A DNA stretch of 64,000 nucleotides from Stenotrophomonas maltophilia (GTDB lineage Bacteria > Pseudomonadota > Gammaproteobacteria > Xanthomonadales > Xanthomonadaceae), in contig NZ_NERD01000002.1 in assembly GCF_002799155.1 (NCBI RefSeq), forward strand, positions 248,001 to 312,000. Reading direction: 5' to 3'. This document shows positions 54,315 through 63,074 of the stretch, in pieces. Both the position numbers and the translations under genes were made by a program. Each line of letters starts with the position of its first letter. The stretch's first letter is position 1. Below the pieces are notes generated by a model. That model worked only from the letters and a program-made list of their open reading frames with translations. It did not search any database and had not been told where the DNA came from.

Positions 54315-56905
54315 GGGATCAGGTTCGGATCGTAGTCATCCCGGGTCGCCCCGGTGTTGCTCGGCGGCACGAGATAGAGGTCGTCGCGGTTGTAGCCGAG
54401 GATAGCACGGCGCAGGGTACGGTCCGTGTCCTGCCCCAGGGAGCTCAGGCCCTTGAGCACGAACTCCAGCTGGATGGCGTTGTTCATCTCGCCTTCGCGG
54501 TTGCGGACGTAGCGGCGCCCGACCACACGCACGGCCAGGCAGCAGCTGTCCCACTGGACGCCGGCGATGATTTCCAGCGGTTCCTTGTCCTGCAGCGAGT
54601 AGTAGTAGCGGCCGACCAGGCTCCAGCGCGCATTCAGCGGGTACAGGAACGACAGGTCGGCCTGCTCCAGCAGGGTCCGGTCATGCTTGTTGGCGGTGGC
54701 CGGGGCGCCCGAGTTGATGCGGTAGCGGTAGCTGAGGTTGATCACGCCATCGTTGGGCATCAGATAGCGGGCTCGGACGCTGGCCAGATCCTCGCGCTTG
54801 TACTTCGGATCCCACTGGTAGGTGGCGCCCAGGGTCCAGCGGTCGTTGATCATGTAGTTGCCGTCGGCGATCCATGCCGACTTGCCCTTTTCCACCGGCG
54901 CGCTGCCCGGAGTGACGGTGACCCGCGACTCGTCGAAGTACTGGATCTGGCCGATGGAGGCCGAGAAGCGTTCCTTGCCGGTGGTCTGGTCGATGAAGCG
55001 GGTACTCAGCGCCATGGTCAGCTGGTTGGCGTCGTTCTGGCGATCGGCGCCGGTATAGCGCGAGTCGCGGAACAGCTGGCCCCAGCTGAAGGTGAAGTCA
55101 CGGGTATCGAAGATCGGCAGTTCATCCTGGTTGCGGTAGGGCGTGCGCAGGTAGAACAGCCGCGGCTCCAGGGTCTGCAGGAACGACTTGCCGCCGATCC
55201 TGGTTTCGCGATCGAAGAACAGGCCGGCGTCGATGCTGCCGATCGGCAGGCTGCGGCTGGGCGAGGTGTTGCCGCGCAGCTGCTCCGGCGTGGCCGTGTT
55301 CGGGTCGATGCCCTGCGAGCGCAGGATCTGGCCGCGGATGCCGTTCACGCCATCAACCAGGCCACGATCCAGCTGGTAACCGGTATAGCGGTAGGCCAGC
55401 GTCGGCGTGACATACCAGGCCGCGCCGCTGATCGGGAACGACACGTAGGGCTTCACGTCCAGGCGCGAGCCGCCGCTGACACCGATGCCGTTGGTCTGGC
55501 GGCTGCCATTGCGGGTGTACTGCAGGTCGGGGCCCGCATCTGCGCCGTACTTGAAGTTGATGTCGTCGTGGGTGAAGCGCACGGCTTCGGCGTAGACGCC
55601 GGTTTCCAGCCACGGCAGGACCGGCTTGTCCCAGTTGAGGTACAGGCGCGGCTGGCGGTTGTAGGCCAGCGCACTCTCGTTGAGGGTGTAGTCGGTCAGC
55701 TGCCAGCGGTCGGCCATGATGCCGGCCGTCCAGTTCCTGCCGGTGCCGTACAGACCGATGGTGCTCTGCAGGTTCGACGCGGTGACCCCCACCAAGCGGT
55801 TGGCGAAGTCTTCGACATAGCGCTCGTCGCTGACCCAGGCCAGGTTGGCGCGGGCCTGCCAGTGGCTGTCCACGTTGTGGTAACCGCTGAACATCACCCG
55901 GCCGCGGTCGCGGTCGCGCAGCTTGTCGTTGGGCATGAACGCGGTCAGCAGTTCGCCGCGGCCGCCGTTGTAGAGGTAGCGGAACTCGTTGTCGAGCATC
56001 AGGCCGCGCCGGCTCATGTAGCGCGGGGTCAACGTATCGTCGTAGTTCGGCGCCAGGTTGAAGTAGATCGGCTGGGCATAATCGAAACCGTTGCGCCCGG
56101 ACATGCCCAGCTGCGGGAACAGCAGGCCGGTCTTGCGGCGGTCATCGATCGGGAACTTGAAGTACGGCGCCCACAGGACCGGCACCTTGCCGATGCGCAG
56201 CACGGCGTTGCGGGCGGTGCCGAAGCCCTCGTCGTTGTCCACTTCGATCTGCGGCGCCGACAGCTTCCACACCGGCTGCGACGGGTCGCAGGTGGTGTAG
56301 GTGGAGCGGTGCATCTGGCCGACCGCGCCCTGCAGGTCGACCGACTCGGCGTCGCCGTTGCCGCGACGCGACACCAGCTGGTACTTGATGTCGGTGATCT
56401 TGTGGGTGTCGCTTTCCTGGTTGCCCTCGGCGCGCTTGGCGACCATGCGGATCGAGGAGTCCTGGTAGCGGACATTGCCGTCGGCGATGTAGTTGCCGCT
56501 TTCGGTATCGAAGCTGAGCTTGTCGGTACCGACGAACTGGTCGCCGCGGCGCAGGGCCACGTTGCCTTCGTACTGCGGCACGGTGGTGGTGCCCAGCAGC
56601 TGGTCGCCCTCGATGTCGGTGGGCTGCTGATCGCGCGCGGCGCTGGCGGCGGCCTTGTCCTGCCCCGGGACCGGGGTAGGGGCATCGGTGAACGCGGGAA
56701 TCACGTCGGTCGCCGGGCACAGGCCCCAGTTGAGCGGCTTTTCATCGGCCATTGCCGGCAGGCAGATGGCGATGCTCAGAGGCAGGGGAAGCAGGCGGAG
56801 GGCTCGGCGCACGCGGTTCGGATTCGGGCGAAAACGGACGGTAGCTTGCCCCATCCCTTGCATAGGGGCAATGAAGGGCGGCGGATCCTGCCGGTTCGGG
56901 TTCAT
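54311..56905 (-). CDS. lptD: LPS-assembly protein LptD
   Basis: I chose the ATG that overlaps the previous stop (864 residues); starts 14 or 17 codons later are possible and would give a more usual signal peptide ending at ...CLPAMA. The N-terminal OstA/LptD jellyroll spans about 90-230 (GDQFVGTDKLSFDTESGNY), and the rest is the 26-strand barrel that with LptE inserts LPS. The four Cys of the activating disulfides are present: LNWGLC, YTTCDPS and the vicinal pair in DSCCLAVRVVGRR. Confidence 0.95.
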   Translation of the reverse strand: MNPNRQDPPPFIAPMQGMGQATVRFRPNPNRVRRALRLLPLPLSIAICLPAMADEKPLNWGLCPATDVIPAFTDAPTPVPGQDKAAASAARDQQPTDIEGDQLLGTTTVPQYEGNVALRRGDQFVGTDKLSFDTESGNYIADGNVRYQDSSIRMVAKRAEGNQESDTHKITDIKYQLVSRRGNGDAESVDLQGAVGQMHRSTYTTCDPSQPVWKLSAPQIEVDNDEGFGTARNAVLRIGKVPVLWAPYFKFPIDDRRKTGLLFPQLGMSGRNGFDYAQPIYFNLAPNYDDTLTPRYMSRRGLMLDNEFRYLYNGGRGELLTAFMPNDKLRDRDRGRVMFSGYHNVDSHWQARANLAWVSDERYVEDFANRLVGVTASNLQSTIGLYGTGRNWTAGIMADRWQLTDYTLNESALAYNRQPRLYLNWDKPVLPWLETGVYAEAVRFTHDDINFKYGADAGPDLQYTRNGSRQTNGIGVSGGSRLDVKPYVSFPISGAAWYVTPTLAYRYTGYQLDRGLVDGVNGIRGQILRSQGIDPNTATPEQLRGNTSPSRSLPIGSIDAGLFFDRETRIGGKSFLQTLEPRLFYLRTPYRNQDELPIFDTRDFTFSWGQLFRDSRYTGADRQNDANQLTMALSTRFIDQTTGKERFSASIGQIQYFDESRVTVTPGSAPVEKGKSAWIADGNYMINDRWTLGATYQWDPKYKREDLASVRARYLMPNDGVINLSYRYRINSGAPATANKHDRTLLEQADLSFLYPLNARWSLVGRYYYSLQDKEPLEIIAGVQWDSCCLAVRVVGRRYVRNREGEMNNAIQLEFVLKGLSSLGQDTDRTLRRAILGYNRDDLYLVPPSNTGATRDDYDPNLIP

Positions 56906-57840
56906 CCGGAGACGCTGCCTGGAGGGGGCGGCAGCAGCGCCCGGACATGGGCCACGCTGCACTCGGCAAGGGCCTGCAGGTCATAGCCGCCTTCCAGCAT
57001 CGAGACCACCCGGCCGGCCGCATGGCGCCGCGCCAGTGCATGCAGTTCACGGGTGATCCAGGCGAAATCGTCGGTTTCCAGCATCAGATCGGCCTGCGGG
57101 TCGCGCAGGTGGGCATCGAAGCCGGCCGAGATCAGCAGCAGCTGCGGGCGGAAGTCGTCGATGGCCGGCAGCATCTCGTCGGCCCACACATTGCGGAAGC
57201 GGAAACCGCCACTGCCCGGCGGCAGCAGGATGTTCATCAGGTTGCCGGCACCGCGGTCGCGGCGCAGGCCCGAGTTGGGGAACAGCCCGGCCTGGTGGGT
57301 GCTGTAGTAGGAGACCCGGGCGTCGTGCTGGAAGATGTCCTGGGTGCCGTTGCCATGGTGGACATCGAAGTCGACCACCGCGATGCGCTCCAGGCCATGG
57401 CGGTCACGGGCGTAGGCGGCGGCGATGGCGATGTTGTTGAGCAGGCAGAAGCCCATCGCGGTGCTGCTGGTGGCGTGGTGGCCCGGTGGCCGCACCGCGC
57501 AGAACGCCAGCGGATCTTCGCCCAGCATTACTGCATCTACAGCGGCCACGCCGGCGCCGGCGGCGTGCACGGCGGCACTGGCCGAGCCGGGTGAGGTCCA
57601 GGTGTCCATGTCCAGCTGGCGCAGCGGCACGGTCTGCGGCTGCAGCACGAAGTCGAGCAGGGCGCTGTCGTGGACCCGGGTCAGTTCACCGAACTTGGCC
57701 GGCGGCGCCTCGCGCCAGTCCAGCTGGCCGGGGAATGCGGCGTGCAGGGCATCCAGGACATGCCGCAGGCGTTGCGGGCACTCCGGATGGCCGGGGCCGG
57801 GGTCGTGCAGCAGGCAGGACGGATGGGTAAAGACCAGCAT
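56902..57840 (-). CDS. Histone deacetylase family protein (acetylpolyamine amidohydrolase-like)
   Basis: The 312-residue protein has the complete zinc deacetylase fold: RPPGHHATSSTAMGFCLLNN near residue 117 with the paired catalytic His, VDFDVHHGNGTQDIF with Zn ligands near 154, SAGFDAHLRDP near 240 and LEGGYDL near 285. Bacterial class II members remove acetyl groups from polyamines or proteins. Its gene ends on the lptD start (ATGA), so it probably shares that transcript. Confidence 0.92.
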   Translation of the reverse strand: MLVFTHPSCLLHDPGPGHPECPQRLRHVLDALHAAFPGQLDWREAPPAKFGELTRVHDSALLDFVLQPQTVPLRQLDMDTWTSPGSASAAVHAAGAGVAAVDAVMLGEDPLAFCAVRPPGHHATSSTAMGFCLLNNIAIAAAYARDRHGLERIAVVDFDVHHGNGTQDIFQHDARVSYYSTHQAGLFPNSGLRRDRGAGNLMNILLPPGSGGFRFRNVWADEMLPAIDDFRPQLLLISAGFDAHLRDPQADLMLETDDFAWITRELHALARRHAAGRVVSMLEGGYDLQALAECSVAHVRALLPPPPGSVSG

Positions 57841-57849
57841 CGTGCCGAC

Positions 57850-58404
57850 TCAGCGCTGGCGCTGCTGCGGCTGCCACAGCGCTTCGCCGTGGCCATCGGC
57901 ACGGGCCAGCACGCGGGCCAGCACGAACAACAGGTCCGACAGCCGGTTGAGGTACTGCAGCGCCTCGCTGCGCACGGCTTCGTGGCGGGCCAGGGTGACC
58001 GTCTCGCGCTCGGCGCGGCGGACGATCGTGCGCGCCAGGTGGCAGCGCGCGGCGGCCTCGCCACCGGCCGGCAGGATGAATTCCTTCAACATCGGCAGGC
58101 TGGCGTTGTAGTGGTCCAGCTGCTGTTCCAACGCCGAGACATCGGCGGCGTGGATCGCGGCGTGGCCGGGGATGCACAGTTCGGCGCCCAGGTCGAACAG
58201 CTGGTGCTGCAGATGCACCACCAGCGCGCGGACATCCTCGGGCAGCGCCGTGGCCAGCAGCAGGCCGAGCGCGGCATTGGCTTCATCGACGGTGCCGTAG
58301 GACGCCACGCGGGCGTCATCCTTGGCCACGCGCTGGCCGTCGCCAAGGCCGGTACTGCCGTCGTCGCCGGTGCGGGTATAGATGCGCGAGAGGCGATGGC
58401 CCAT
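57850..58404 (-). CDS. ATP:cob(I)alamin adenosyltransferase, PduO type
   Basis: The 184-residue enzyme adds the adenosyl group to cob(I)alamin. YTRTGDDGSTGLGDG near residue 9 is the ATP-binding signature, and VRRAERETV and LNRLSDLLFVLAR near the end are the cobalamin-site helices. It starts 8 bases after the BtuM-like gene, which supports a joint role in B12 uptake and activation. It is of the PduO, not CobA/BtuR, type. Confidence 0.95.
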   Translation of the reverse strand: MGHRLSRIYTRTGDDGSTGLGDGQRVAKDDARVASYGTVDEANAALGLLLATALPEDVRALVVHLQHQLFDLGAELCIPGHAAIHAADVSALEQQLDHYNASLPMLKEFILPAGGEAAARCHLARTIVRRAERETVTLARHEAVRSEALQYLNRLSDLLFVLARVLARADGHGEALWQPQQRQR

Positions 58405-58412
58405 GGCGCGGC

Positions 58413-58997
58413 TCAGTGGCGGATGTCGCGGCGGGCCTGCTGGAGCTTCACTACCTGCTCCACGGCCAGCTGCAGGGCGGCGCCGAGCGCCACGTAGATC
58501 GCGGTGGTGCGCAGGTACGGCCCGAACCACTGTGCGTAGTTCTGTGCCCAGCCGGCCAGCGTCGGTTCGGCCACGTTGCGGCTGGTCCAGTAGAAGCCGC
58601 CCTGCGCCAGCAGGTGGCAGACCGCCACCGAGGCCACCAGCAGCAACGCGCCCTTGGCCAGCACCGGCCAGCGTGCCCCCTGGTAGTTGCGGCCCAGCAG
58701 CATGCCGCCGGCCCACAGCGAGAAATAGGCCGGCAACAGCAGCCAGTAGCCCGGCGATACGCAGTAGTGCTGCCAGAAATCCAGGCCGCTGCTGCGGATC
58801 ACGATCCAGTCCACCAGCACCGCGAACACCATCAGCAGCGGGAACGCCCAGCGGGTCCAGCCGGCCAGATAGAAGCCACCGATGAAGAACACCGCCCAGG
58901 AAGCATCGGGGATCGCCGCGAAGTGGTTGACCCGGGTCGCCGCCAGCAACAGCACGAGTACGGACAGGACGAAGGCACGGTTGGCGGTGGCGGACAT
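58413..58997 (-). CDS. Membrane protein, likely cobalamin transporter BtuM-like
   Basis: The 194-residue protein has six hydrophobic helices. From memory it fits BtuM, solitary ECF-type S-component proteins that carry vitamin B12, in which a Cys near position 80 binds the cobalt. Here Cys79 in WQHYCVSPGYW is at the same place, and ATRVNHFAAIPDASWAVFFIGGFYL lies near the N-terminus. The adjacent gene is a cobalamin adenosyltransferase. Not proven; a DUF6580-like membrane protein is the alternative. Confidence 0.6.
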   Translation of the reverse strand: MSATANRAFVLSVLVLLLAATRVNHFAAIPDASWAVFFIGGFYLAGWTRWAFPLLMVFAVLVDWIVIRSSGLDFWQHYCVSPGYWLLLPAYFSLWAGGMLLGRNYQGARWPVLAKGALLLVASVAVCHLLAQGGFYWTSRNVAEPTLAGWAQNYAQWFGPYLRTTAIYVALGAALQLAVEQVVKLQQARRDIRH

Positions 58998-59097
58998 GGC
59001 AGCGGGCCCGGAGCGGATTCAGGTTTCATTCTAGCCCGCCGCGCCGGTTGGCGCAGGTCGGGGAGCGTTGGGTGTTCGGGCGGGGCGAGCGCGTATC

Positions 59098-60315
59098 ATG
59101 AACACCATGAGTGAACGACATGACGTGCTGATCGTCGGTGGCGGCCTGGTCGGTGCCAGCCTGGCCATTGCCCTGGACCGGCTGGGCCGCGATGTGGGCC
59201 TGCTCGAGGCCAGCCCGGCCGGCGAGCTGCCGGCGGTGTTCGACCAGCGCAACCTCAGTTTCGCCGCGGCCACCGTCAACGCGCTGACCGCGCTGGGGGT
59301 CATGCAGAAGCTGGCGATGGCGCCGGGCCCGATCCGTCGCATCCACGTCAGCCGCGCCGGCGATTTCGGCCGCGTGCAGCTGGAGGCTTCCGACTACGAC
59401 CGGCCGTGGTTCGGTCAGGTGGTGGTGGCGCGTGACTTCGGCCAGGCGCTGGAAGCACGGCTGCAGGAGCTGCCGCAGCTGCGGCGCTACCGGCCGATGC
59501 GGTTCCTGGGCCTGGGCGAGGTGGTCGACGGCTACCGCCAGGTGCGAGTGGCCGACGAGGCCGGCGAGCGCATGCTACTGGCACGGCTGGTGGTGGGCGC
59601 CGATGGCACGACCAGCGGCGTGCGCGGGGCGTTGGGCATCGAGGTCGACCGGCATGATTTCCAGCAGACCCTGTTCGTGGCCCGCGTGCGCAGCCAGCGC
59701 GCGCCGGACGGCACGGCCTGGGAGCGCTTCACCGATACCGGCCCGACGGCCCTGCTGCCGCGTGGCGATCGTCACTTCGGCACCGTGCACGGCGTAGCGA
59801 GCGATCAGGCCGATGCGGTGATGGCACTGGACGATGCGGCCTGGCTTCAGCGCCTGCAGGATGCGATCGGCTGGCGTGCCGGCCGCCTGCTCGAATCCGG
59901 CCCGCGCAGTGCTTACCCGCTCATCCAGGTGCTGGCGCGCGCATTGGCCGGTGAACGCACGGTGCTGCTCGGCAATGCCGCGCAGACCATTCATCCGCTG
60001 GGTGCGCAGGGCTTCAACCTGGGCCTGCGCGATGCGCTGACCCTGGCCGAGCTGCTGGAGGATGCGCATGAGGATGCCGGCAGTGATGCGCTGCTGCAGG
60101 CCTATGTCGCGCGCCGCGAGGAAGACCGCCGGCAGACGGTGGCGTTCTCCGGTGGCCTGGCACGCCTGACCAGCAATCCGGCGCCGCTGATGCGGCCGCT
60201 GCGCAGCCTCGGCCTGGTGGCCGCACAACGCGCCTCGGTGCAGTCGATGCTGGTCGGCGGTGCGATGGGCTTCCGTGGCGAAGTGCCGCGGCTGTGCCGT
60301 GGAGAAGCCGCATGA
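59098..60315 (+). CDS. ubiH: Ubiquinone-type FAD hydroxylase (UbiH/UbiF family)
   Basis: The 405-residue flavoprotein has VLIVGGGLVGASLAIAL (FAD ADP-binding), LLARLVVGADGTTSGVR (DG motif) and GNAAQTIHPLGAQGFNLGLRDA, the UbiH/COQ6 signature. These enzymes hydroxylate the ring of ubiquinone precursors at the membrane. The start at MNTMSERHD is chosen; MSERHD, three codons later, is possible. It overlaps by 4 bases a second hydroxylase gene, like ubiH-ubiI in E. coli. Which ring position it acts on cannot be read from sequence. Confidence 0.88.
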   Translation: MNTMSERHDVLIVGGGLVGASLAIALDRLGRDVGLLEASPAGELPAVFDQRNLSFAAATVNALTALGVMQKLAMAPGPIRRIHVSRAGDFGRVQLEASDYDRPWFGQVVVARDFGQALEARLQELPQLRRYRPMRFLGLGEVVDGYRQVRVADEAGERMLLARLVVGADGTTSGVRGALGIEVDRHDFQQTLFVARVRSQRAPDGTAWERFTDTGPTALLPRGDRHFGTVHGVASDQADAVMALDDAAWLQRLQDAIGWRAGRLLESGPRSAYPLIQVLARALAGERTVLLGNAAQTIHPLGAQGFNLGLRDALTLAELLEDAHEDAGSDALLQAYVARREEDRRQTVAFSGGLARLTSNPAPLMRPLRSLGLVAAQRASVQSMLVGGAMGFRGEVPRLCRGEAA

Positions 60316-61493
60316 GCCGGCGCGCGCGCCTGGACGTGGCCATCGTCGGCGGTGGCGTGGTTGGTGCCGCCTGTGCGCTGGCGCTGGCCGATGCCGGTCT
60401 GTCGGTTGCACTGGTGGAGGGCCGCGAGCCCGCGCCATGGCGGGCCGCGCAGCCAGACCTGCGGGTGTTCGCCTTCGCCGCCGACAACGTGCAACTGTTG
60501 AACCGTCTGGGTGTGTGGCCGGCCATCGCGCAGGCCCGCGCATGGCCCTACCGGCGCATGCAGGTGTGGGATGCCGCCGGTGGCGAGGATCTGTTGTTCG
60601 ACGCCGACCGCTTCGGTCGGCGCGAACTGGGCTACATCGTCGAGAACGGCCTGCTGCAGGATCGCCTGTGGTCGGCACTGCCGGCCGCAGGCATACAGCT
60701 GCATTGCCCGGCGCGGGTGGATGCGCTGGAGCAGGACGCGGACGGTGTGCGCCTGCGCCTGGATGACGGGCGCCGCCTGGAAGCGGCGCTGGCAGTGGCC
60801 GCCGACGGCGCCGAATCGACCCTGCGCCAGCTGGCCGGACTCGAGGTCGAGCGCCATGACTACCACCAGCGTGGCGTGGTGGCCTATGTGGACAGCGATC
60901 TTCCCAACCAGGCCACGGCCTGGCAGCGCTTCCTGCCGAGCGGGCCACTGGCGTTGCTGCCGGTGGCCGAGCGTCGCAGCTCGATCGTCTGGACCCTGCC
61001 CGAGGATGACGCGGCACGTGTGCTGGCGCTGGATGAGGACACCTTCAACCGTGAACTGACCCGCGCCTTCGCTGCACGCCTGGGTGAACTGCGGCTGGCA
61101 TCACCGCGTGCGGCATTCCCGCTGCGTCGCCAACTGGCCCGCCACTACGTGGCCGGCCGCGTGCTGGCGCTGGGTGATGCGGCGCACGTGGTGCATCCGC
61201 TGGCCGGGCAGGGCGTGAACCTGGGCCTGCGCGATGTCGCCGCCCTGCAGCAGTGGCTGGCGCCATCGGCCGAACGCCGTGGCCAGCCGCGGCTGTCGCC
61301 GCAGCGGCTGCAGCGCTGGGCACGCGAACGGCGCAGCGACAACCACATCGCCGCTTACAGCTTCGATGCGATCAACCGCCTGTTCTCCAACGACGAAATG
61401 CATCTGACCCTGGCCCGCGGACGCGCGCTGGGCTGCGTCGGCAAATGGCCGCCGCTGGTGCAGGCATTCTGGAAGCGCGCCGCCGGCGTCTGA
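60312..61493 (+). CDS. Second ubiquinone-type FAD hydroxylase (UbiI/VisC-like)
   Basis: The 393-residue protein is homologous to its upstream neighbour: VAIVGGGVVGAACALAL, AVAADGAESTLRQLAG and LGDAAHVVHPLAGQGVNLGLRD. Order and overlap resemble ubiH-ubiI, suggesting two different hydroxylation steps of ubiquinone synthesis. UbiF or UbiM activity is possible instead. Its stop is 3 bases before the perfect 66-bp palindrome. Confidence 0.87.
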   Translation: MSRRARLDVAIVGGGVVGAACALALADAGLSVALVEGREPAPWRAAQPDLRVFAFAADNVQLLNRLGVWPAIAQARAWPYRRMQVWDAAGGEDLLFDADRFGRRELGYIVENGLLQDRLWSALPAAGIQLHCPARVDALEQDADGVRLRLDDGRRLEAALAVAADGAESTLRQLAGLEVERHDYHQRGVVAYVDSDLPNQATAWQRFLPSGPLALLPVAERRSSIVWTLPEDDAARVLALDEDTFNRELTRAFAARLGELRLASPRAAFPLRRQLARHYVAGRVLALGDAAHVVHPLAGQGVNLGLRDVAALQQWLAPSAERRGQPRLSPQRLQRWARERRSDNHIAAYSFDAINRLFSNDEMHLTLARGRALGCVGKWPPLVQAFWKRAAGV

Positions 61494-61496
61494 CGC

Positions 61497-61562
61497 AAAA
61501 AGGGGACGGAGGGGATTAAGTCGTATGTGCACATACGACTTAATCCCCTCCGTCCCCTTTTT
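61497..61562. repeat. Perfect 66-bp palindrome between convergent genes
   Basis: Two 33-bp arms are exactly complementary about a GTGCAC centre with no loop. Each outer end is five A or T, then GGGGACGGAGGGG, then ATTAAGTCGTATGT. It fills the space between the ubi-type gene's stop (3 bases away) and the EF-hand gene's stop, whose last base it includes. With A/T runs at both ends it should act as a two-way terminator. I recall similar GGGGACGGAGGGGATTAAGTCG units in other xanthomonad genomes, so a dispersed element is likely. Confidence 0.9.
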
Positions 61563-61957
61563 CAGTCGACCAGCCAACCGGCCAGGTCGGAGCGATCCAG
61601 CTTGCCGCGATGCCTGCGGTCCAATGAATTGAATTCATCGGCCAGCGCCGGGTTGGCCTGCGCTTCTTCGCGGCTGATGAAACCATCACCATTCACGTCC
61701 AGCGCGGCGAAGTGGATGCGGTACTGGCCGACCACGCTGCTCGGTTCCAGCGAACGCACGGTCACCTGTGCCTCGCCAGCCGGCTGTGCAATCTCGACGC
61801 TGCCGGTGACCTGGCCGGCGCCCAGTGGCTGCTGGCGGATGGCGCCGCCGGTCGGGCCCAGCGGCTGGACCTGCGCCGGCATGGACGGCAGCTGCTGTGC
61901 AAGGGCCGTTGCAGTTGCCAGCAGGGCGATCAGTATCGGAATCGAGCGGTATCGCAT
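61562..61957 (-). CDS. Secreted EF-hand protein
   Basis: The 131-residue protein has a signal peptide (MRYRSIPILIALLATATALAQ). One canonical EF-hand loop, DVNGDGFISREE at about residues 86-97, has all calcium ligands. A second, DRRHRGKLDRSD, is degenerate and unlikely to bind. The segment between the signal and the first EF-hand is Gln/Pro-rich with a beta-like stretch. Possible calcium-responsive periplasmic protein; partner unknown. Confidence 0.8.
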   Translation of the reverse strand: MRYRSIPILIALLATATALAQQLPSMPAQVQPLGPTGGAIRQQPLGAGQVTGSVEIAQPAGEAQVTVRSLEPSSVVGQYRIHFAALDVNGDGFISREEAQANPALADEFNSLDRRHRGKLDRSDLAGWLVD

Positions 61958-61971
61958 GGTCCCATTCCTCG

Positions 61972-61994
61972 GTAGCGCCGGGCCACGCCCGGCG
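61972..61994. repeat. SMAG (GTAG) repeat
   Basis: GTAG with an 8-bp stem CGCCGGGC and a CAC loop, in the 49-base gap between rlmM and the EF-hand gene. Confidence 0.8.
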
Positions 61995-62006
61995 GGCACG
62001 ACGGCC

Positions 62007-63074
62007 TCAGCGCAGCGGCGACGCCAGCACGGTGATCTCTTCACGATCGTGATAGAGCTGCTTGGCGCGGACCACCAGCGGCTTGCCGGCCTGGTCCTTG
62101 AACAGGTCCAGGCACAGCCGGGTCTCGTCCCAGCGCTTCTTCATCGGCAGCTTCAGGTTGAAGATCGCATGCCTGCACCAGCCCTCGCGGAACCAGGTGG
62201 CCATCCGCTCGGCCACGCGGCGCGGCTGCTCGACCATGTCGCAGACCATCCAGTCCAGCGGCTGTTCCGGGTGCCAGTGGAAGCCATCGGCGCGCAGGTG
62301 CTCGACCAGGCCGGTGTCCAGCACGTGCTGGCGCAGCGGGCCGTTGTCGATGCTCAGTACGTGCATGTGCTGGCGGGTCAGCACCCAGGTCCAGCCGCCG
62401 GGTGCGGCGCCGAGGTCGGCCGCGCGCATGCCGGGCTTGGCCAATGCTTCGCGTTCTTCCGGGGTCAGCAGGGTCAGCAATGCTTCGTCCAGCTTCAGTG
62501 CCGAACGCGAAGGCGCTTCAGGCAGCAGCTTCAGGCGCGGGATGCCCAGTGCCCACGGCGCGCTGTCGGCCGGATCGGCCACGCAGACGAAGGCGTGGGT
62601 GCCGTCGACGAACACCACGTGCAGGCGCGGCAGGCGGTTGTTCGGCTTGTCGCTGAGCTTGCCGGCCTTGCGCAGCGCCGGGCGCAGCGCATTGCCGAAG
62701 GCACGCGCCAGCCCGGACAGCGGCTTGCCGGCGTCAGAATCGGGGTGTTCCACCCACAGGTCACCGAAGCGCGGCGCATCGGCCAGCACCTCCAGCATCG
62801 GGGTGATGCGGTCGGCCGGGTCCAGCTGCGGCAGCTCGGCCAGTACCACCAGCTTCTGTCGCGCGAAGATCAGCTCGCGCCAGCGCAGCCGTGGCGCCAG
62901 GGCTGCGGCTTCGTCGCACATGAAAAGCACATAGCCGTCGTTGCGCTGGGTACGCGCGTAGCCGGCGAAACCGGCTTCACCGGCGCGGAACTGCAGCTCG
63001 CCGGCCAGCTCGGGCTCGAAGCCCTGCCGGCACAGGCACAGCAGGCCGATGCCGGTTTCAGTAACGGGCGCCAT
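62007..63074 (-). CDS. rlmM: 23S rRNA (cytidine2498-2'-O)-methyltransferase
   Basis: The 355-residue enzyme methylates C2498 of 23S rRNA. It has a THUMP-like N-terminal region and a Rossmann methyltransferase domain with DLGAAPGGWTWVL (SAM site, near residue 214), CDMVEQPRRVAERM near 272 and KLPMKKRWDE near 304, all RlmM features. Start MAPVTETGIG follows GGGAAAG by 2-4 bases and overlaps the stop of the deaminase gene by 17 bases. Two upstream in-frame starts are less likely. Confidence 0.95.
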   Translation of the reverse strand: MAPVTETGIGLLCLCRQGFEPELAGELQFRAGEAGFAGYARTQRNDGYVLFMCDEAAALAPRLRWRELIFARQKLVVLAELPQLDPADRITPMLEVLADAPRFGDLWVEHPDSDAGKPLSGLARAFGNALRPALRKAGKLSDKPNNRLPRLHVVFVDGTHAFVCVADPADSAPWALGIPRLKLLPEAPSRSALKLDEALLTLLTPEEREALAKPGMRAADLGAAPGGWTWVLTRQHMHVLSIDNGPLRQHVLDTGLVEHLRADGFHWHPEQPLDWMVCDMVEQPRRVAERMATWFREGWCRHAIFNLKLPMKKRWDETRLCLDLFKDQAGKPLVVRAKQLYHDREEITVLASPLR

